Source: Actinopolyspora halophila DSM 43834
GTDB lineage: Bacteria > Actinomycetota > Actinomycetes > Mycobacteriales > Pseudonocardiaceae
Assembly (NCBI RefSeq): GCF_000371785.1
Contig: NZ_AQUI01000002.1
Location: 2,087,276 to 2,151,275 of the forward strand
DNA: 64,000 bases
Direction of reading: 5' to 3'
The translations under genes were made by a program, and so were the position numbers. Below the pieces are notes generated by a model, which ran no database searches, was not told the origin of the DNA, and saw only the letters and a program-made list of their open reading frames with translations. This document shows, piece by piece, positions 8,067 through 16,190 of this stretch. Each line of letters begins with the position of its first letter. Position 1 is the first letter of the stretch.

Positions 8067-8260
8067 TGGCTCGCGTTTACCGCACGGTCGAGGGTCGTCA
8101 TGTCGCCGAGGGCGACCCTCGGGCGGCGTTCCTGGCGTACGGGGCCGGGGACGAGGTGCCTACGGAGGTGCGGCGGGAACTGGAGCAGTCTGCGCCGGTG
8201 AAGCGCAAGCCGGGCAGGCCGCCGGGGTCGAAGAACCGCAAGGACAGGGACCATGGCTGA
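8066..8260 (+). CDS. small protein with AT-hook-like C-terminus
   Basis: 64 aa. The N-terminal half is acidic and may fold (EGDPRAAFLAYGAGDEVP, a pattern seen in short head-tail proteins of actinophages). The end reads KRKPGRPPGSKNRK, close to the AT-hook core (basic-GRP-basic) that binds AT-rich minor groove. An AT-hook role is inference. Overlaps both neighbours by a few bases. Confidence 0.6.
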   Translation: MARVYRTVEGRHVAEGDPRAAFLAYGAGDEVPTEVRRELEQSAPVKRKPGRPPGSKNRKDRDHG

Positions 8261-8942
8261 CCCGCTGGACGTGGTGACCCTCGCCGAGGCCAAGGCCGCG
8301 CTGAGCATCGCATCGTCGGTGACCAAGCACGATGCCGAGCTGCCCGGTTTCGTCACCGCGGTCTCACAACGGTTGGATCTGCTGGTGGGGCCGATCGTGC
8401 AGCGCCCGGTGGACGAGGAACCCCATGACGGCGGCAACGACACCAGCTACTCGGGGTTGGTGTCCCGCCCGGCTGTGGGCGACGGCCACGAGTCCGTGTT
8501 CCTGGACTTCTTCCCGATCAGCTCGATCACGTCGGTGTCGGAGTACGTGGACGGTGCGGAAACGGTGCTCACGCGGGAAACGCCGACGGTGAAACCGGCC
8601 GAGGGCTATGTGGTGTCTCGGTTCGGCGCGGACGCGTCGCTGCTGTCGAACAAGCTCATGCGCCGCAAGCAAGGCAGGAGGGCCCGCTTCGCGGCGGGCA
8701 CCGGCAACGTCGTGGCCTCGTATGTGGCCGGGCGGGCGGCGGACACGGCCAGCGTGCCGCAGCGGTACAAGGTCTGCGCCGGGCTGATGCTGCAAAACCT
8801 GTGGCGTTCGCAGCAGGATTCCACCGGCTCCGTCAACGAGTTCGACGTGCCGCAGTCGTATTTCCCTCGGTGGGCGATCCCGAAGTCGGTGCAACAACTG
8901 CTGCACGGCGAAATCCAGGAACCGGAGCAGCAGCTGCTATGA
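8253..8942 (+). CDS. phage head-tail connector protein (gp6-like)
   Basis: 229 aa. It begins VVTLAEAKAALSI, the usual opening of gp6/adaptor proteins that form the ring under the portal, with the following helix around residues 20-45. The middle carries a beta-rich insert with FLDFFPISSITSVSEYVDG, a common siphovirus adaptor pattern. Lies directly before the head-closure/tail-completion genes and overlaps the next by four bases. Assignment rests on the opening motif and gene order. Confidence 0.75.
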   Translation: MADPLDVVTLAEAKAALSIASSVTKHDAELPGFVTAVSQRLDLLVGPIVQRPVDEEPHDGGNDTSYSGLVSRPAVGDGHESVFLDFFPISSITSVSEYVDGAETVLTRETPTVKPAEGYVVSRFGADASLLSNKLMRRKQGRRARFAAGTGNVVASYVAGRAADTASVPQRYKVCAGLMLQNLWRSQQDSTGSVNEFDVPQSYFPRWAIPKSVQQLLHGEIQEPEQQLL

Positions 8943-9388
8943 CCACTGGGACCACGCTCGTGGCGTTTAAACACGCTTTGGTGGACGCGCTACGCGCCCG
9001 AGGCGGGCTGGCCGGGGTGCAGGTCGAGTACGCCTTCCCCGAGGACGCGTTGCAGGACGAGGCCATCTGGGTCGAGGGCGTGGACGCGTCGATGACGCTG
9101 CCGGTGCTGCGGGCTGGCACCAAGCCGGTCGACGAGGACTACACGGTCACCCTCGCGGTGCAGGTGTTGAAGTCGCAGGGCGAGTCGCAGGAGACGGCGG
9201 ACACTCGGCTGTTGGAGCTCTTCGCCGAGGTGCAGCAGTGCTTCGCCGAACAACCCCAGCTGATCCCGGAAATTCAATGGGCGTTGCCCACCGGGTGGAA
9301 ACACATCCTCGGTGTGCTTCCCACCGGCATGGGGCACGGGTCCCGGTTCGATGTCCGTGTGCGCGTGAAAGCACGCCTGTTCCCGTAG
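8939..9388 (+). CDS. probable tail terminator / tail completion protein
   Basis: 149 aa, ATGA overlap with the connector gene. An N-terminal helix (VAFKHALVDALRARGGLAGVQVEYAFP) is followed by alternating strands (DYTVTLAVQVLKSQG; RFDVRVRVKARLF), the plan of siphovirus tail-terminator proteins. Gene order (after the connector, before the tail tube) agrees. No direct motif proves it. Confidence 0.6.
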   Translation: MTTGTTLVAFKHALVDALRARGGLAGVQVEYAFPEDALQDEAIWVEGVDASMTLPVLRAGTKPVDEDYTVTLAVQVLKSQGESQETADTRLLELFAEVQQCFAEQPQLIPEIQWALPTGWKHILGVLPTGMGHGSRFDVRVRVKARLFP

Positions 9389-9401
9389 GTGGAGAACAAA
9401 A

Positions 9402-9656
9402 ATGAAAATCGTGTATACCGGGCCCGAGCGGGGCGGTGTGTTCGCTCCCGGGCTGATGAATCACGTGTTCCTGCCGGGCGATCCTGTCGAGGTTCCGGAC
9501 AAGCCGATCGCGCACGAGATTGTGAAACGTCCCGATTTCGAGGTGGTTCCCGACGAGGAACCTGCGGAATCCGGGGAGGAATCCTCGGCTGCTGCCGAGG
9601 AGGAAGACGAGGTGGAGCCGAAACTGCGCGGCCCACGCAAGGGGAAAGGTAAGTAG
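9402..9656 (+). CDS. hypothetical protein, short head/tail accessory
   Basis: 84 aa. Residues 1-45 look folded (MKIVYTGPERGGVFAPG, FLPGDPVEVPDKPIAHEIVKRPDFEVV). The rest is a highly acidic linker (EEPAESGEESSAAAEEEDE) ending in KLRGPRKGKGK. Small proteins with this opening occur before the major tail gene in actinophages; role unknown. GGAGAAC lies just upstream, and the stop is two bases from the next start. Confidence 0.6.
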   Translation: MKIVYTGPERGGVFAPGLMNHVFLPGDPVEVPDKPIAHEIVKRPDFEVVPDEEPAESGEESSAAAEEEDEVEPKLRGPRKGKGK

Positions 9657-9658
9657 AT

Positions 9659-10642
9659 ATGGCCACTGGCAGTGGGATTTCCGCGCAGCTCGGCATCGCG
9701 GAAGAAGTCACCTATGGTCAATTTCAGGCTCCGGACAGGTTCTACGAGTTCGTCTCCGAAGAGCTGTCTCAGGAGATCGAGCGGGTCGAGTCCGAGTCGC
9801 TGCGTTCGGGCACGTTCATGCTGTCGTCCTCGCGCTGGAGCGACGGCAAGAAGAACGTCGAAGGCGACATCGAACTGGAGCTGACCCGCAAGAACCAGGG
9901 TCTGCTGTTCAAGCACATGCTCGGCCAGGTCGCCACGGCCCAACCGGACGACGTGGGCGCTCCGAGCGTGTACACCCACACGTTCACCCCGGGCGATTTC
10001 CCGACCGGGCTGACGGTGCAGGTGGGACGTACGGCCGTGAACGGCACCACCCACGCGTTTTCCTATCTCGGTTGCCGCGTGTCGGAGTGGGAGCTGTCGG
10101 CCGCGGTGGAAGATCCGGTGTCGTTGACGTTGTCGTTGTTCGGCCGCGACGAGACCACCGCCGAATCGCTGGTGCCGGTGGTGTATCCGGCCGCCAACCG
10201 GATCTACACCTTCGTGCACGGCAGCCTGACCGTCGACGGCACCCCGGTGGACGTCAAGGAGTTCTCGCTGTCGGGGGAGAACGGGCTCGACGACGAGCGC
10301 TACTTCCTCGGCTCGCAGCTGCGTAAGGCCCCGATTCAGGCGGAGCTGCGCACCTACGAAGGCGAGATCACCACCGAGTTCAACGACCTGACGCTGTACA
10401 ACAAGTTCGTTCAGGGCCAGGAGGCCGCCCTGGAGTTGACGTTCGACTCCGGCGTCAACATCGAAAGCAGCTACAACTTCCAGATCAAAATCACCTGCAA
10501 CGTCCGCTTCGACGGGGAAACCCCCACCGTGGACGGCACCGAGATCATCGAGCAGTCGTTGGCCTTTACCTGCATCGATGACGGTTCCGGGCCCGGCTCG
10601 GCGGTGACGGTTGAGCTGACCACCGACGAGACCACCCCGTGA
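9659..10642 (+). CDS. major tail tube protein
   Basis: 327 aa, the largest protein between the terminator and chaperone genes. It starts GSGISAQLGIAEEVTYG, a common opening of actinophage tail tube proteins, and is made of beta strands throughout (EGDIELELTRKNQGLLFKHML; TLQVGRT-like segments; VSLTLSLFGRDE). It would polymerise around the tape measure to form the tail. Overlaps the next start by one base. Confidence 0.8.
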   Translation: MATGSGISAQLGIAEEVTYGQFQAPDRFYEFVSEELSQEIERVESESLRSGTFMLSSSRWSDGKKNVEGDIELELTRKNQGLLFKHMLGQVATAQPDDVGAPSVYTHTFTPGDFPTGLTVQVGRTAVNGTTHAFSYLGCRVSEWELSAAVEDPVSLTLSLFGRDETTAESLVPVVYPAANRIYTFVHGSLTVDGTPVDVKEFSLSGENGLDDERYFLGSQLRKAPIQAELRTYEGEITTEFNDLTLYNKFVQGQEAALELTFDSGVNIESSYNFQIKITCNVRFDGETPTVDGTEIIEQSLAFTCIDDGSGPGSAVTVELTTDETTP

Positions 10643-11028
10643 TGGCTGGCCGGTCACTGGACTGGGACATGCGGTGGCGCGGCGACGAGGTCCAAGGCGT
10701 CGTCCAGGAGGCCAGCGAGCACGCCCTGGAAGTCGCCGGTGAGCAGGCGGTCGAGGACGCACGCCAGGGCGCTCCGGTGCGCTCGGGTGCGCTGCGGGCC
10801 TCCGGGCGCAGCGATGTGGTGTTTCCCCTCGCGGTGGTCACCTTCGGTGCCTCGGGCCGCTCGGAGCGGGGACGCGACACCCGCTTTTACACGATCGCCA
10901 ACCACCAGAGATTCGACTACGAGCACCCCCAGGGCGGAGGGCCGAAGTTCCTGGTCCGCCAGCTCAACCCCGGCCGCAAACTGCACGAACTCATGGCGGA
11001 GGTCCTCCGCCGAGCACACGGGAGATAA
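10642..11028 (+). CDS. HK97 gp10-like minor head/tail protein
   Basis: 128 aa. It has a long amphipathic helix (VVQEASEHALEVAGEQAVEDARQ) followed by APVRSGALRASGR, the signature of the HK97 gp10 family: A-P-x-x-(T/S)-G-x-L-R near the end of the first helix. GTG 10639 is an alternative start. Gene order is shifted (after the tail tube rather than before), so its exact assembly role is unsure. Confidence 0.7.
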   Translation: MAGRSLDWDMRWRGDEVQGVVQEASEHALEVAGEQAVEDARQGAPVRSGALRASGRSDVVFPLAVVTFGASGRSERGRDTRFYTIANHQRFDYEHPQGGGPKFLVRQLNPGRKLHELMAEVLRRAHGR

Positions 11029-11033
11029 CCCTT

Positions 11034-11534
11034 ATGCCGAGCGCCTCGCGCGATAAGCACTTCAACGTCGCTGCTTTCCTGAAGTCCATGGGCCCCAGCG
11101 AAGTCATCGACTTTTTCGGGATCGAAATCCCGGTTCCCACGGACACGCCGCTGTCGTACACGCTGCGCGCCCAGGAAATCCAGGAGTCCAGCGCCGAAGA
11201 CGCGGGCAACATCCTCAAGCTGTTGGCCGACGTGCTGGGCCAGGACATCGCCGACCAGATCGAGGAGCTGGACCCGGGCATCCGAGCGTTGGGCGCGCTG
11301 CTGCTGTGGGCGTTCAACAACGCCTCGGGTGAAGAGATGGACTTTCCCGCCGCCTACGAGAAGTACCTGGAAAACGAGGCGTCCAGCCGGGAACAGGCCA
11401 AGCAGGACCCGGACAGCTCCGGCGGGGAACCCGAGGAGGATGAGGGAAAAGCGGCGGTGAAGCCGCTGCCCAATCGCTCCGACCGGCGCGCCGCAACGCG
11501 GAGTGGGCCAAAATCGGAAAAAACTTCGCACTGA
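11034..11534 (+). CDS. tail assembly chaperone, short form (G-like)
   Basis: 166 aa. An N-terminal helical domain (AFLKSMGPSEVIDFFGIEIPV, then SAEDAGNILKLLADVLGQDIADQIEEL) is followed by an acidic linker. It occupies the lambda G slot just before the tape measure, whose folding it would assist. The last 28 residues are reached only if the ribosome does not slip at 11444-11450; the conserved continuation is in the -1 frame (next entry). Confidence 0.8.
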   Translation: MPSASRDKHFNVAAFLKSMGPSEVIDFFGIEIPVPTDTPLSYTLRAQEIQESSAEDAGNILKLLADVLGQDIADQIEELDPGIRALGALLLWAFNNASGEEMDFPAAYEKYLENEASSREQAKQDPDSSGGEPEEDEGKAAVKPLPNRSDRRAATRSGPKSEKTSH

Positions 11535-11713
11535 TCGTCTCTGATTTCAAACGCGAATATCAGCTGTCCCCGCAGGACATGTACGACATGCCGACTTTGC
11601 ATTTCCTGTGGTATCTCAACGGGCTTTCCGAGAAATCCAACTGGGTGAAAGTCAACCAGAAGAAGGATCACAAGAGCTCTGCGGGGCGCGCGAATCGGCA
11701 TCGGAGGAGGTGA
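11034..11713 (+). CDS. tail assembly chaperone, frameshifted long form (GT-like)
   Basis: Reading in frame from 11034 to 11450 and slipping back one base at GGGAAAA continues in an open -1 frame to the stop at 11711-11713. The extension contains RRNAEWAKIGKNFALIVSDF, the phrase LHFLWYLNGLSEKSNW and a basic end, about 87 extra residues. A large T extension (helical, ending just before the tape measure) is the established arrangement for lambda-like tails. The extension has no start codon of its own that would fit, which supports programmed frameshifting. Confidence 0.8.
11444..11450 (+). other. slippery heptamer for -1 frameshift
   Basis: The zero-frame codons are G GGA AAA, a canonical X-XXY-YYZ slip site also used by lambda G-T. 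The -1 frame is open from here to 11713, whereas the zero frame stops at 11534. No strong downstream pseudoknot was identified by eye. Confidence 0.8.
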
Positions 11714-11720
11714 GTGAACT

Positions 11721-14700
11721 GTGGCTTTGTCGGTTGGCGCTCTGGTCGGGCACCTGCGTTTGGACAACGATCATTACATGAAGACGTTGTCGTCGACTGA
11801 GGCGGCGACGCGGGCGCAGGCCCGGAAGTCAGCGGCGGCAATCGACAAAACCTCGGCGCAAGTTCAGGCGGCCCGCAACAAGGAAGCGGACGCGGCCGGG
11901 AGGGTCCGCACCGCCGAGGCCGCGCTGGGAGATGTTCGCCAGCGGGTGGCGGCGGATTCGGCGCGGGCGGTGCGGGCCGAGGAAGCACTGGCTCAGGCCA
12001 AACGAGCCCACCAGGTGGCCGCGGCCCGCGCGACCCGAGCCGACCGGGAGCACCAGCGGGCGCTGAACGACTACGCCGATTCGGCGCGTCGCGCGCAAGC
12101 CTCGGCGTCGGGGCTGCTGGGGGTGATGCGTGAGCTGGGGCGGAACCGCACCACCACGCTCAACGTCGACGTGGACACCGCCGAGGCGGCGGCGAAGTTG
12201 GCCCGGTTCACCGGGTTGAAGCGCCGCATCACGGTCAACGTCGACGCTGACACCGGCCAGGCGATGGTGCGCATCGCCGGGTTGGGGGTGGCTGCGGGCC
12301 GTGCTGCGGGCCGCGCGAGCGGCCTGTCCCGGGCGTTGCTGATCGTGACGGCGGCGGCGTTCCTGGCGGCTCCGGCGATCGGGCTGGTGGCCACGGCGAT
12401 TCTGGGGCTTCCGGGGGCGGTGGCCGTGGCGGGCGCGGCTGCGGCGGCGATCGCGCTGGGCATGGACGGCATCCGGAGGGCGGCGCGGGTGGCCAAACCC
12501 GCGCTGGAACGGTTGAAAGCCGCCGTGTCGTCGACGTTCGAGGCCGGGCTCGTGCCGGTGTTTCAGCGGGTCGCCAACGTGCTGCTGCCCGGCATCACGC
12601 GGGGAATGCAGCGCGTGGCGGGCGGGCTGGTGGCGCTGGCGGCCGGGTTCGTCGACGTGCTCACCAGCGCACGCGGCATGAACCTGATCAACCAGATTTT
12701 GGGCAACACGGCGGAGTTCTTCCACCGGATCGTGCCGTTCGTGCGTGCCTCCACGATGGGGTTCCTGCGGCTGGCCTCGGAAGGCTCGGCCGCGCTGGTG
12801 CGGTTTTCCGGCATCCTCAACCGGTTCGGGGCGAACTTCCAGGCCATGGTCAACCGGCTGGCCAACACCGGCATCCTCGCCAGCGCTTTCGATCAGCTCG
12901 GCATCACCGTCGGCATCGTGCTCGACCTGTTCCTGCGGCTGCTGGAGGCCGGGGCACGCTACTACGCCACCGTCGGCCCCGAGCTCAACGCGTTCCTGCG
13001 GGTGCTGGCCGACTCCCTGGTCGACTTGATGCCGCTGCTGTCGGCGGCCTCGCGGCTGTTCTTCGCGCTCGGCATCCCGATCCTGCAAGTGCTGGTGCCC
13101 GCGCTGAACCTGGCCACCCCGCTGTTGAACTGGCTCGCTGACGTGATCAACGGTTTGCCGCAGCCAGCGCAGCACGCGGTCGGGGCGCTGCTGCTGTTCG
13201 GTCTGGCCATGTGGAAGCTGCCCGCCCCGATCCGGGCGACGGTGCTGGCGCTGCTGGGGTTCGTGGGCCGGATGGTGTGGGCGGCGCTGGTGTCCACGGC
13301 GCACGCGGCGTCGATGGCCGCGCGCACCATCGGTTCGTTCGCGGCGATGAGCGCGGCGGCGCTGCTGCACGGCACGGCCATGGCCGCCCGGTGGATCGGA
13401 CACGTGGCCGCGATGGCCTTTTGGTCTGGGGTGCACGGGGCGGCCGTGGCGGCTCGGACGGTGGGGGCGTTTATTGCCTCGGCGGCCGGGGCCGCGGTGC
13501 ACGGTGTGGTGATGGCGACCCGGTGGATCGGGCATCTGGCTGCCATGGCGTTCTGGTCCGGGGTGCACGGGGCAGCGGTGGCGGCTCGGACGGTGGGGGC
13601 GTTTATTGCCTCGGCGGCCGGGGCCGCCGTACATGGTGTGGTGATGGCGACCCGGTGGATCGGGCATCTGGCTGCCATGGCGTTCTGGTCCGGGGTGCAC
13701 GGGGCGGCCGTAGCGGCTCGGACGGTGGGTTCGTTCATCACCTCGGCGGCAGGGGCCGCGGTACACGGCACGGCCATGGCCGCCCGGTGGATCGCTCACT
13801 TGGCCGCGATGGCCTTTTGGTCCGGGGTGCACACGGCCGTGATGGTGTCCCGGGTCATCGGGGCGCTGGTGGCCACGGCTGTGGGCGCGGCCGTGCACGG
13901 GCTCGCGATGGCGGCCCGGTGGATCGGACACCTGGCCGCTATGGCGTTCTGGTCCGGGGTGCACGGGGCCGCCATGGCCGCCCGGGTCATCGGTTCCATG
14001 GTGGCCGTGGCCGTGGGCGCGGCTGTGCACGGCGGCGCTGCGGCCGTCCGGTGGATCGGACGCATGGCGGCCATGTCGGCGGGGGCGATTTTCCACTCCG
14101 GGGTCATGGCCGCGCGGGTGCTGGGAAGTTTCCTCGCCGTGGCTGTCGGCGCGGCTGTGCACGGCGGGGCGATGGCGGCCCGCTGGATCGGCGCTGCGGC
14201 GCTGATGGCGGCCCGGTCGATCGCTCACGCGGCAGCCACGGCCGCCCGCGTGATCGGCTCGTTCATCGCCATGGCCGTGGCCGCGGCCGTGCACGGCGGG
14301 GCGATGCGGGCACGGATGGTGGCGCATTTCGTGACGATCGCGGCGGTGGGCATCGCGCGCACGGCGGTGATGGTGGCCCGGGTGGTGGCCGGGTGGGTGC
14401 TCATGGCCACGCAGGCGCTCATTCAGGCGGGGCGCATGGCGGCATCCTGGTTCATCGCGATGGGCCCGGTGGGGTGGGTGATCGCGGGCATCCTCGGTTT
14501 GGTCGCGTTGATCGTGGCCAACTGGGACAAGATCCGCAACTTCACGGTGTCGACGTTCCGGAGCATGTGGGACGCGGTCGGCGGTTTCCTCGGGCAGGTA
14601 CGGCGCGGGTTCCAAACGGCCGTGGACTGGGTGGGTCACCAGTGGAATCGCATTCGGGGCATCCTCGCGCGACCGGTCAACTTCATGATCGAGTTCGTCT

Positions 14701-16190
14701 ACAACAAAGGCATCAAGGCCGCCTGGGACAAGGTCGCCGGATGGTTGAAGCTGCCGAAACTGCCGGGCATGGGCAAGATCCCGGAGAACAAGAAAGGCGG
14801 CGTCATCCCCGGATATTCGCCGGGCCGGGACACCACCATGTCGTGGGTCTCGCCGGGCGAGGCGATCATGCGTCCGGAGTGGACCCGCGCGGTGGGCGAC
14901 GACTACGTCCACCACATGAACCACCTGGCCCGCACCGGCGGGGTGGGCGCGGTGCGTTCAGCGGTGGGCGGGTCGACGTATGTGCCCACCAGCCACCGCA
15001 ACGACGCCAAAGCGGCCGAGCAGAAGTTCAAGCGGGGCCTGCCCGCGTTCGCCGACTCCGGTATCTGGCGCGGCCTGTGGGACATCGTGCGCAACCGGTT
15101 CCCGGGGATTTCGCTGACGTCGGACTACCGCCCGGGCGATCCTGGCTACCACGGCCGGGGCATGGCCATCGATGTCGGCTACGGCGACTGGTCGAAACAC
15201 GCCGGGGTGGCCTCGTGGATCGCCGGGGAGTACCCCAACTCCACCGAGCTCATCTCCGGGCAGTTCCGGGGCGGGCTGGGCATCAAGAACGGGCGGCCCC
15301 TGAATTACGGCCCGGCGACCAACGCCGCGCACATGAACCACGTGCACTGGGCCATGGCTGGCAAACCCGGTGAAGGCACCGGCCGGGGCGGGGTGGGCGG
15401 TTTCGGGTTCAACCCGCTGGAGCTGGTCACGCGGTGGTGGAAAGAGCACCGCACCAAGGACATGCAGGACCGCGGCAAGGAGATGGGCGGCAAGTTCGGC
15501 AACGACTTCGCCAAGTTCGGCGAACCGTTCGCGATGAAGAAGATCCTGGACGGCTCGCTGATCAAAGAGTCGCCGATCATCAAGCGGGCGCAGGACATCC
15601 TCCAGTTCATCTGGGAATGGATCATGTCCATCTTCGGGGCGTTGTTCGGCGGCGGCGGTGGAGGTGCCGAACAGTGGCGCGGGCTGGCGGCCACGGCGCT
15701 GTCGATGACCGGCCAGTCTCACGCGTTCCTGGACTTGATGCTCAAACGCATCCAGCAGGAGTCGGGCGGAAACCCGCGGGCGATCAACCTGTGGGACTCG
15801 AACGCGCTGCGCGGCACCCCGTCGATCGGGTTGATGCAAACCATCGGACCCACGTTCAGCGCGCACAAGTTCCCCGGTCACGACGACATTTGGACCCCCC
15901 TGGACAACATGCTGGCCGCGATCCGCTACACCCTGGCGCGCTACGGCACGCTGGCCGCGTGGGGCCGCCCCGGCGGCTACGACGAGGGCGGCTGGTTGCA
16001 GCCGGGGATGAACCTGGTGGAGAACAAGACCGGCAAACCCGAGGCCGTGTTCACCAACCAGCAAACGCGGGCGCTGCTGGACGGGCGGCTGGGTGAGAAG
16101 CACTACCACCTGACCGTGATCAACGCGGGGAACGACGAGGTCGACCTGCGGGAGCAGTTCCGGCGCATGGAAATTTTGGGTGGCATGTGA
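11721..16190 (+). CDS. phage tail tape measure protein with peptidoglycan hydrolase domains
   Basis: 1489 aa, GTG start 12 bases after a GGAGG site. The N-terminus (1-130) is an Ala/Arg-rich coiled coil. A hydrophobic segment (about 205-250) and nine 44-residue repeats (about 535-930) follow. The C-terminal third holds two wall-degrading regions: an M15-like zinc peptidase pattern (HGRGMAIDVGYGD near 1145 and HMNHVHWAM near 1203) and a lysozyme-like/SLT domain (KRIQQESGGNPRAIN near 1343, then SIGLMQTI). It sets tail length and probably helps DNA cross the cell wall. Hydrophobic regions suggest membrane insertion during infection. Confidence 0.93.
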   Translation: MALSVGALVGHLRLDNDHYMKTLSSTEAATRAQARKSAAAIDKTSAQVQAARNKEADAAGRVRTAEAALGDVRQRVAADSARAVRAEEALAQAKRAHQVAAARATRADREHQRALNDYADSARRAQASASGLLGVMRELGRNRTTTLNVDVDTAEAAAKLARFTGLKRRITVNVDADTGQAMVRIAGLGVAAGRAAGRASGLSRALLIVTAAAFLAAPAIGLVATAILGLPGAVAVAGAAAAAIALGMDGIRRAARVAKPALERLKAAVSSTFEAGLVPVFQRVANVLLPGITRGMQRVAGGLVALAAGFVDVLTSARGMNLINQILGNTAEFFHRIVPFVRASTMGFLRLASEGSAALVRFSGILNRFGANFQAMVNRLANTGILASAFDQLGITVGIVLDLFLRLLEAGARYYATVGPELNAFLRVLADSLVDLMPLLSAASRLFFALGIPILQVLVPALNLATPLLNWLADVINGLPQPAQHAVGALLLFGLAMWKLPAPIRATVLALLGFVGRMVWAALVSTAHAASMAARTIGSFAAMSAAALLHGTAMAARWIGHVAAMAFWSGVHGAAVAARTVGAFIASAAGAAVHGVVMATRWIGHLAAMAFWSGVHGAAVAARTVGAFIASAAGAAVHGVVMATRWIGHLAAMAFWSGVHGAAVAARTVGSFITSAAGAAVHGTAMAARWIAHLAAMAFWSGVHTAVMVSRVIGALVATAVGAAVHGLAMAARWIGHLAAMAFWSGVHGAAMAARVIGSMVAVAVGAAVHGGAAAVRWIGRMAAMSAGAIFHSGVMAARVLGSFLAVAVGAAVHGGAMAARWIGAAALMAARSIAHAAATAARVIGSFIAMAVAAAVHGGAMRARMVAHFVTIAAVGIARTAVMVARVVAGWVLMATQALIQAGRMAASWFIAMGPVGWVIAGILGLVALIVANWDKIRNFTVSTFRSMWDAVGGFLGQVRRGFQTAVDWVGHQWNRIRGILARPVNFMIEFVYNKGIKAAWDKVAGWLKLPKLPGMGKIPENKKGGVIPGYSPGRDTTMSWVSPGEAIMRPEWTRAVGDDYVHHMNHLARTGGVGAVRSAVGGSTYVPTSHRNDAKAAEQKFKRGLPAFADSGIWRGLWDIVRNRFPGISLTSDYRPGDPGYHGRGMAIDVGYGDWSKHAGVASWIAGEYPNSTELISGQFRGGLGIKNGRPLNYGPATNAAHMNHVHWAMAGKPGEGTGRGGVGGFGFNPLELVTRWWKEHRTKDMQDRGKEMGGKFGNDFAKFGEPFAMKKILDGSLIKESPIIKRAQDILQFIWEWIMSIFGALFGGGGGGAEQWRGLAATALSMTGQSHAFLDLMLKRIQQESGGNPRAINLWDSNALRGTPSIGLMQTIGPTFSAHKFPGHDDIWTPLDNMLAAIRYTLARYGTLAAWGRPGGYDEGGWLQPGMNLVENKTGKPEAVFTNQQTRALLDGRLGEKHYHLTVINAGNDEVDLREQFRRMEILGGM
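13323..14510 (+). repeat. nine tandem 132-bp (44-aa) repeats inside the tape measure gene
   Basis: Units begin at 13323, 13455, 13587, 13719, 13851, 13983, 14115, 14247 and 14379. The consensus begins RVIGSF and contains AAVHG, ARWIGHLAAMAFWSG. Units two and three are nearly identical at the DNA level, while the last three are diverged, so duplication is recent in the middle of the array. Each unit would add a fixed increment to tail length. Confidence 0.9.
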
